Source: Oribacterium sp. WCC10 (GTDB taxonomy: Bacteria > Bacillota > Clostridia > Lachnospirales > Lachnospiraceae). From it: a stretch of 64,000 nt of DNA. The translations under genes and the position numbers were made by a program. The notes beneath the pieces were generated by a model. It saw only the letters and a program-made list of their open reading frames with translations. It made no database searches and was not told where the DNA came from. The number at the start of each line of letters is the position of its first letter. Position 1 is the first letter of the stretch. The stretch spans positions 62,001 to 126,000 of the forward strand of contig NZ_FOPH01000006.1 in the NCBI RefSeq assembly GCF_900113415.1. Reading direction: 5' to 3'. Positions 60,908 through 64,000 of this stretch are shown here, one piece after another.

Positions 60908-62125
60908 ATGTCAGATTCCAGAACTTCAGAGTTTATTGAACGTATTCCGGTTGGACCACTTGCTCTTATGCCGCTTGATTCAATTATGCCGCTTGGACAG
61001 AGAGTGGATGAATACTTATCAAAGTGGCGTGCACAGCGTGAGAGCGAGCATAAGGAAACTATTGCATTTAACGGTTATCAGAAGGATAGCTATATCGTTA
61101 AGTCAAAAGTTTCACGTTTTGGATCAGGTGAAGCAAAGGCTAACATTTTGGAAACCGTGCGTGGAGTTGACCTTTACCTTATGGTTGATGTTATGAACTA
61201 TGCTCAGACATACAGCCTTTTCGGACAGATCAACCACATGTCACCCGATGATCACTATTCAGATCTGAAGAGAGTGATTGCTGCCACAACAGGCAAGGCA
61301 AAGCGCATCAATGTTATCATGCCTTTCATGTATGAGTCTCGCCAGCATAAGCGTACTGGCCGTGAGTCTCTTGACTGTGCTATCATGCTTCAGGAACTTC
61401 ATGAGATGGGTGTTGAGAACTTTATCACTTTTGATGCACATGATCCTAGAGTTATGAATGCTATCCCGAGAGACAGCTTTGATAATATCTCATGTTCATA
61501 CCAGTTCATAAAAGCAATACTCAACAGTATTGATGACCTTGATATCGATAAGGATCATATGATGATCATTTCGCCTGATGAAGGTGGAATGGGCAGAGCT
61601 ATCTATTATGCCAACGTTTTAGGAATAGATATGGGTATGTTCTACAAACGCCGTGACTATGCTCAGGTAGTAAACGGAAGAAATCCTATAGTTGCTCATG
61701 AGTTCCTTGGAAGTGACGTTGAAGGTAAGGATGTATTTATCATTGATGATATGATCTCCTCCGGTGAATCATTGATAGATACAGCTAAGGAATTGAAGGA
61801 GCGCAAGGCAAAGAGAGTATTTGCATGTTGTACTTTTGGCCTTTTTACATCCGGATTCAATAAGTTCGATCAGGCTTATGCAAGCGGAACTTTAAACGGA
61901 GTATATACAACAAACCTTATTTATCAGCAGCCGGAGCTTCTCACAAAGCCTTGGTACAGAAGCGTAGATATGTCCAAGTATATCGCACTCCTCATTGATA
62001 ACCTTAATCATGATATGTCAATTTCTCCTATCCTTGACACATCTACAAGAATCAATCAGAAGGTCGCTGCATATAAGGAACATCGTTCAGGCGTAAATAA
62101 GCAGATGGAACTGTCTTTTGAATAA
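60908..62125 (+). CDS. prs: Ribose-phosphate pyrophosphokinase, long form
   Basis: PRPP synthetase of 405 residues, about 90 longer than the E. coli enzyme. Recognisable motifs: FDAHDPRVMNAIPRDSFDNI (the DLHA-like region, residues ~177-196), IISPDEGGMGRAIYYAN (pyrophosphate loop region) and DVFIIDDMISSGESLIDTA (PRPP/ribose-5-phosphate loop). An N-terminal extension of about 60 residues and a C-terminal tail beyond the PRPP loop account for the length. AAGGAGGAG ribosome binding site and optimised codons indicate high expression. Confidence 0.88.
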   Translation: MSDSRTSEFIERIPVGPLALMPLDSIMPLGQRVDEYLSKWRAQRESEHKETIAFNGYQKDSYIVKSKVSRFGSGEAKANILETVRGVDLYLMVDVMNYAQTYSLFGQINHMSPDDHYSDLKRVIAATTGKAKRINVIMPFMYESRQHKRTGRESLDCAIMLQELHEMGVENFITFDAHDPRVMNAIPRDSFDNISCSYQFIKAILNSIDDLDIDKDHMMIISPDEGGMGRAIYYANVLGIDMGMFYKRRDYAQVVNGRNPIVAHEFLGSDVEGKDVFIIDDMISSGESLIDTAKELKERKAKRVFACCTFGLFTSGFNKFDQAYASGTLNGVYTTNLIYQQPELLTKPWYRSVDMSKYIALLIDNLNHDMSISPILDTSTRINQKVAAYKEHRSGVNKQMELSFE

Positions 62126-62182
62126 AACATATATATTAAGCCATACGAAGAGTTTAATGGATATTTGTTATGGCTTGTTAAG

Positions 62183-62216
62183 ATAAAGGGCTGTCCCAAA
62201 AGGACAGTCCTTTATT
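62183..62216 (+). terminator. Intrinsic terminator after prs
   Basis: ATAAAGGGCTGTCC-CAAAA-GGACAGTCCTTTAT, 14-bp stem with one wobble. It ends only about 23 bases before the next start codon, so it could also act as an attenuator for the downstream gene. Confidence 0.85.
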
Positions 62217-62238
62217 GATTACCGGCAGGAGGATGAAC

Positions 62239-63432
62239 TTGGAAAAGAGCAGATTTTCAAACAAAGTGTATGTATACACATTTATATTGAGCATTTTGGT
62301 TATTCTGGTTCATTCTGTGAACTTTGCGGATGATAATTCTATTCTGCTCATGATGATACAATCCTCAGATTATAATTCCATAAATCTTTCCGGACTAACC
62401 GGTGTAGAAGCGCATATAGAGAATTTTTTTTCTAATTCATTGGGGCAGTCAGCGGTACCGGGCTTTTTTATGATGTCAGGATATCTGTTTTTTCGCAATC
62501 TGAGCAAACTTGAAAGTATAGTGAGAAAATGGAAAGAGCGAATAGTCTCTCTTTTGCTTCCTTTTGTTGCATGGAATTTTTTGTACTATATTATATATTT
62601 GGTTATGGGTAAAACATCTCTTGGGCAGCAGAATATGATTGATGCGATTATACGGTACAAGTTCAATCCGGTATTTTGGTATCTATACCAGCTCATACTT
62701 CTTACTATATGTGCTCCAATGATATATATACTGCTTAAAAACAGAACGATTGCAATAGCATCGGTTATAATATATTCATATCTTGTGATAAGAGGGATAA
62801 ATATTCCCTGCATAAATGAAGATGCTATTCTGTATTATTTCGCAGGGGCAGCATTGGCGAAGTGGCACCGTAATTTCTTTGAATCGTCTTCTAAAAGAAA
62901 AATGATTTTAGGACTGGCATTGCTCTTTGCTGCATGGATATCGCAGATCATAACTACCGTAGGCATGCAGAATTTTGTGATAGCGCCGGTGAATCATCAT
63001 GCCATGGGGGTGTGGGCATACTGGTATGTCGGAGGAGATATTTCCGGATTTTTGGGGGCTTGTATCAGGAAATATCCTAAAGAGATTTTGGTGGGGGTGT
63101 TATCTGTAGGGGGACAGCTTTTGGTTAATGTTTTTAGACGATTGCTTCTGTGCATGGGAGTGTGGTGTATTATTTCGTCGACTAAACTAAATGCTGCAGC
63201 ATTTATGAAGAATGGTTTCTTTTTGTATGCGATACACTATCCTATTGTCAGGTTTACAGGATTTATGTTAGAGTACATGAACATTGGCTATCATGGCACC
63301 GTTGAACGTGGAATAAGATTGGGGATTTATGTTTTGTTGCCGGCGATATGTGTGCTTGTGGCATATGAGGTGAGCGTTGCGCTAAAAAGCCATGTTTCTA
63401 TATTATGGAAGATACTCAGTGGAGGAAGATGA
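62239..63432 (+). CDS. Acyltransferase family 3 membrane protein
   Basis: 397-residue integral membrane protein with about ten helices. GFFMMSGYLFFRNLSKLESIVRKWKERIVSLLLPFVAWNFLYY and NPVFWYLYQLILLTICAPMIY are typical of the acyltransferase-3 superfamily, and the C-terminus has GFFLYAIHYPIVRF. The most N-terminal part (VYVYTFILSILVILVHSVNF) keeps the conserved histidine of helix 1. I chose the TTG at 62239, 6 bases after AGGAGG; the ATG at 62233 touches that site directly. Substrate unknown. Confidence 0.82.
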   Translation: MEKSRFSNKVYVYTFILSILVILVHSVNFADDNSILLMMIQSSDYNSINLSGLTGVEAHIENFFSNSLGQSAVPGFFMMSGYLFFRNLSKLESIVRKWKERIVSLLLPFVAWNFLYYIIYLVMGKTSLGQQNMIDAIIRYKFNPVFWYLYQLILLTICAPMIYILLKNRTIAIASVIIYSYLVIRGINIPCINEDAILYYFAGAALAKWHRNFFESSSKRKMILGLALLFAAWISQIITTVGMQNFVIAPVNHHAMGVWAYWYVGGDISGFLGACIRKYPKEILVGVLSVGGQLLVNVFRRLLLCMGVWCIISSTKLNAAAFMKNGFFLYAIHYPIVRFTGFMLEYMNIGYHGTVERGIRLGIYVLLPAICVLVAYEVSVALKSHVSILWKILSGGR

Positions 63433-63435
63433 CAA

Positions 63436-64000
63436 ATGTTTATAGCAGATCATTGGAAAGATTATGAAGTGATAGATACAAGTTCGGGCGATAAGCTTGA
63501 GAGGTGGGGGAAGTATGTTTTGCGTAGGCCTGATCCCCAGGTTATATGGCAGACATCTTTTAAGAATCCAAATTGGAAAAAACTGAACGGGCATTACCAT
63601 CGTTCTGATAGAGGCGGTGGAGAATGGGAGTTTTTTGATTTACCGAAGCAGTGGAAAATATCATATGTACTGGGTGGAACCGGTAAAGGCAGATCAAATC
63701 TTGCGGATTATTCAAAGGAAACATATCGACCGGTTGAACCTGTTTATGCAAATCTTGCAGGTATTCCTGAAAAACAGAGGACATTAACGTTCCATCTTAA
63801 ACCCTTTGCGTTTAAGCATACAGGTTTGTTTCCTGAACAGGCGGCAAATTGGGATTGGTTCTCGGACATTATAGTGGGTGAAGTTGACAGAAGAAAGAAG
63901 AACGGTATAGAAGAGCCTGTCAAGGTACTCAATTTATTTGCGTATACGGGAGGGGCCACACTAGCGGCTGCTGCTGCGGGTGCGCACGTCACACATGTTG
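63436..64000 (+). CDS. Class I SAM-dependent methyltransferase (RlmI/RsmC-like), cut by window end
   Basis: The frame opens at ATG 63436, 3 bases after the acyltransferase stop, and stays open to the right edge (188 codons). N-terminal MFIADHWKDYEVIDTSSGDKLERWGKYVLRRPDPQVIW is typical of a widespread group of putative rRNA methyltransferases. The SAM-binding motif I appears as VLNLFAYTGGATLAAAAAGAHVTHV, followed by the edge. HLKPFAFKHTGLFPEQAANWDW just before it is also typical. GGAGG lies 11 bases upstream. The catalytic motif IV is beyond the window, so the target is not decided. Confidence 0.85.
   Translation, partial: MFIADHWKDYEVIDTSSGDKLERWGKYVLRRPDPQVIWQTSFKNPNWKKLNGHYHRSDRGGGEWEFFDLPKQWKISYVLGGTGKGRSNLADYSKETYRPVEPVYANLAGIPEKQRTLTFHLKPFAFKHTGLFPEQAANWDWFSDIIVGEVDRRKKNGIEEPVKVLNLFAYTGGATLAAAAAGAHVTHV

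Noticed and set aside
1-64000. tRNA, rRNA, insertion sequences, prophage or integron attachment sites
   Set aside because: I looked for T-loop motifs, transposase or integrase motifs and terminal inverted repeats around genes and found none that I could support by eye.

Overview
The window (about 40% GC) looks like chromosome of a Gram-positive anaerobe of the class Clostridia, most likely Lachnospiraceae (Butyrivibrio, Pseudobutyrivibrio or Roseburia-like). This is inferred from gene content and order: an mglBAC sugar transporter with a YesN/YesM-type two-component system, recA-recX with rny nearby, a CBS/DRTGG-type pyrophosphatase, a DnaD/DnaC pair, a long PRPP synthetase, AGGAGG-type ribosome binding sites and frequent intrinsic terminators. 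I saw no rRNA, tRNA, CRISPR array, transposase or prophage.

Layout. 1-6.2 kb: end of a surface-polysaccharide locus with the CDP-3,6-dideoxyhexose genes rfbF (partial), rfbG and rfbH, plus an acyltransferase, a LicD protein and a polyprenyl-phosphate glycosyltransferase. 6.5-15.4 kb: mglBAC, a small membrane protein, then response regulator, histidine kinase and a membrane-anchored sugar-binding protein that probably sense the transported sugar. 15.4-19 kb: an unknown protein, a BCCT transporter and a YesL-like protein. 18.9-20.3 kb: an AraC regulator flanked by two structured, C-rich non-coding RNA candidates. 20.5-25 kb: a solute-binding lipoprotein coupled to a chemoreceptor, then a PfkB sugar kinase with a perfect cre site. 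25-35 kb: lrgAB, purC, ltrA, an SbcD/SbcC-like pair, and gntR-ispE on the minus strand with a 32-bp-period tandem repeat in the gntR 3' region.

35-43 kb: a TetR regulator with twin operators, an RND pump with its fusion protein, and two TolC-like proteins, which is odd for a single-membrane cell. 43-50 kb: recA (with a candidate SOS box), recX, a YwaF-like membrane protein, a peroxide-defence cassette (trxB-like, glutathione peroxidase, OhrR-type regulator) with a candidate OhrR operator, and rny. 50-55.4 kb: Mn-dependent pyrophosphatase, a shikimate-kinase-like protein without one substrate arginine, and the most striking gene of the window: a TetM/EF-G-like translational GTPase fused to a C-terminal NYN domain resembling the A-site mRNA endonuclease Rae1 (YacP). 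55.6-64 kb: an orphan TRAP-type binding protein, murC, a cluster of DnaA boxes upstream of dnaD-dnaC, a long PRPP synthetase, an acyltransferase, and a methyltransferase cut by the window end.

Working together: the mgl block imports and senses a hexose; the binding protein/chemoreceptor pair probably steers motility to a sugar; TetR-RND-TolC is a self-regulated export system; trxB-gpx-ohrR is a peroxide-responsive unit placed between recX and rny. All assignments rest on reading the sequence and recalling protein families; no database search was run.
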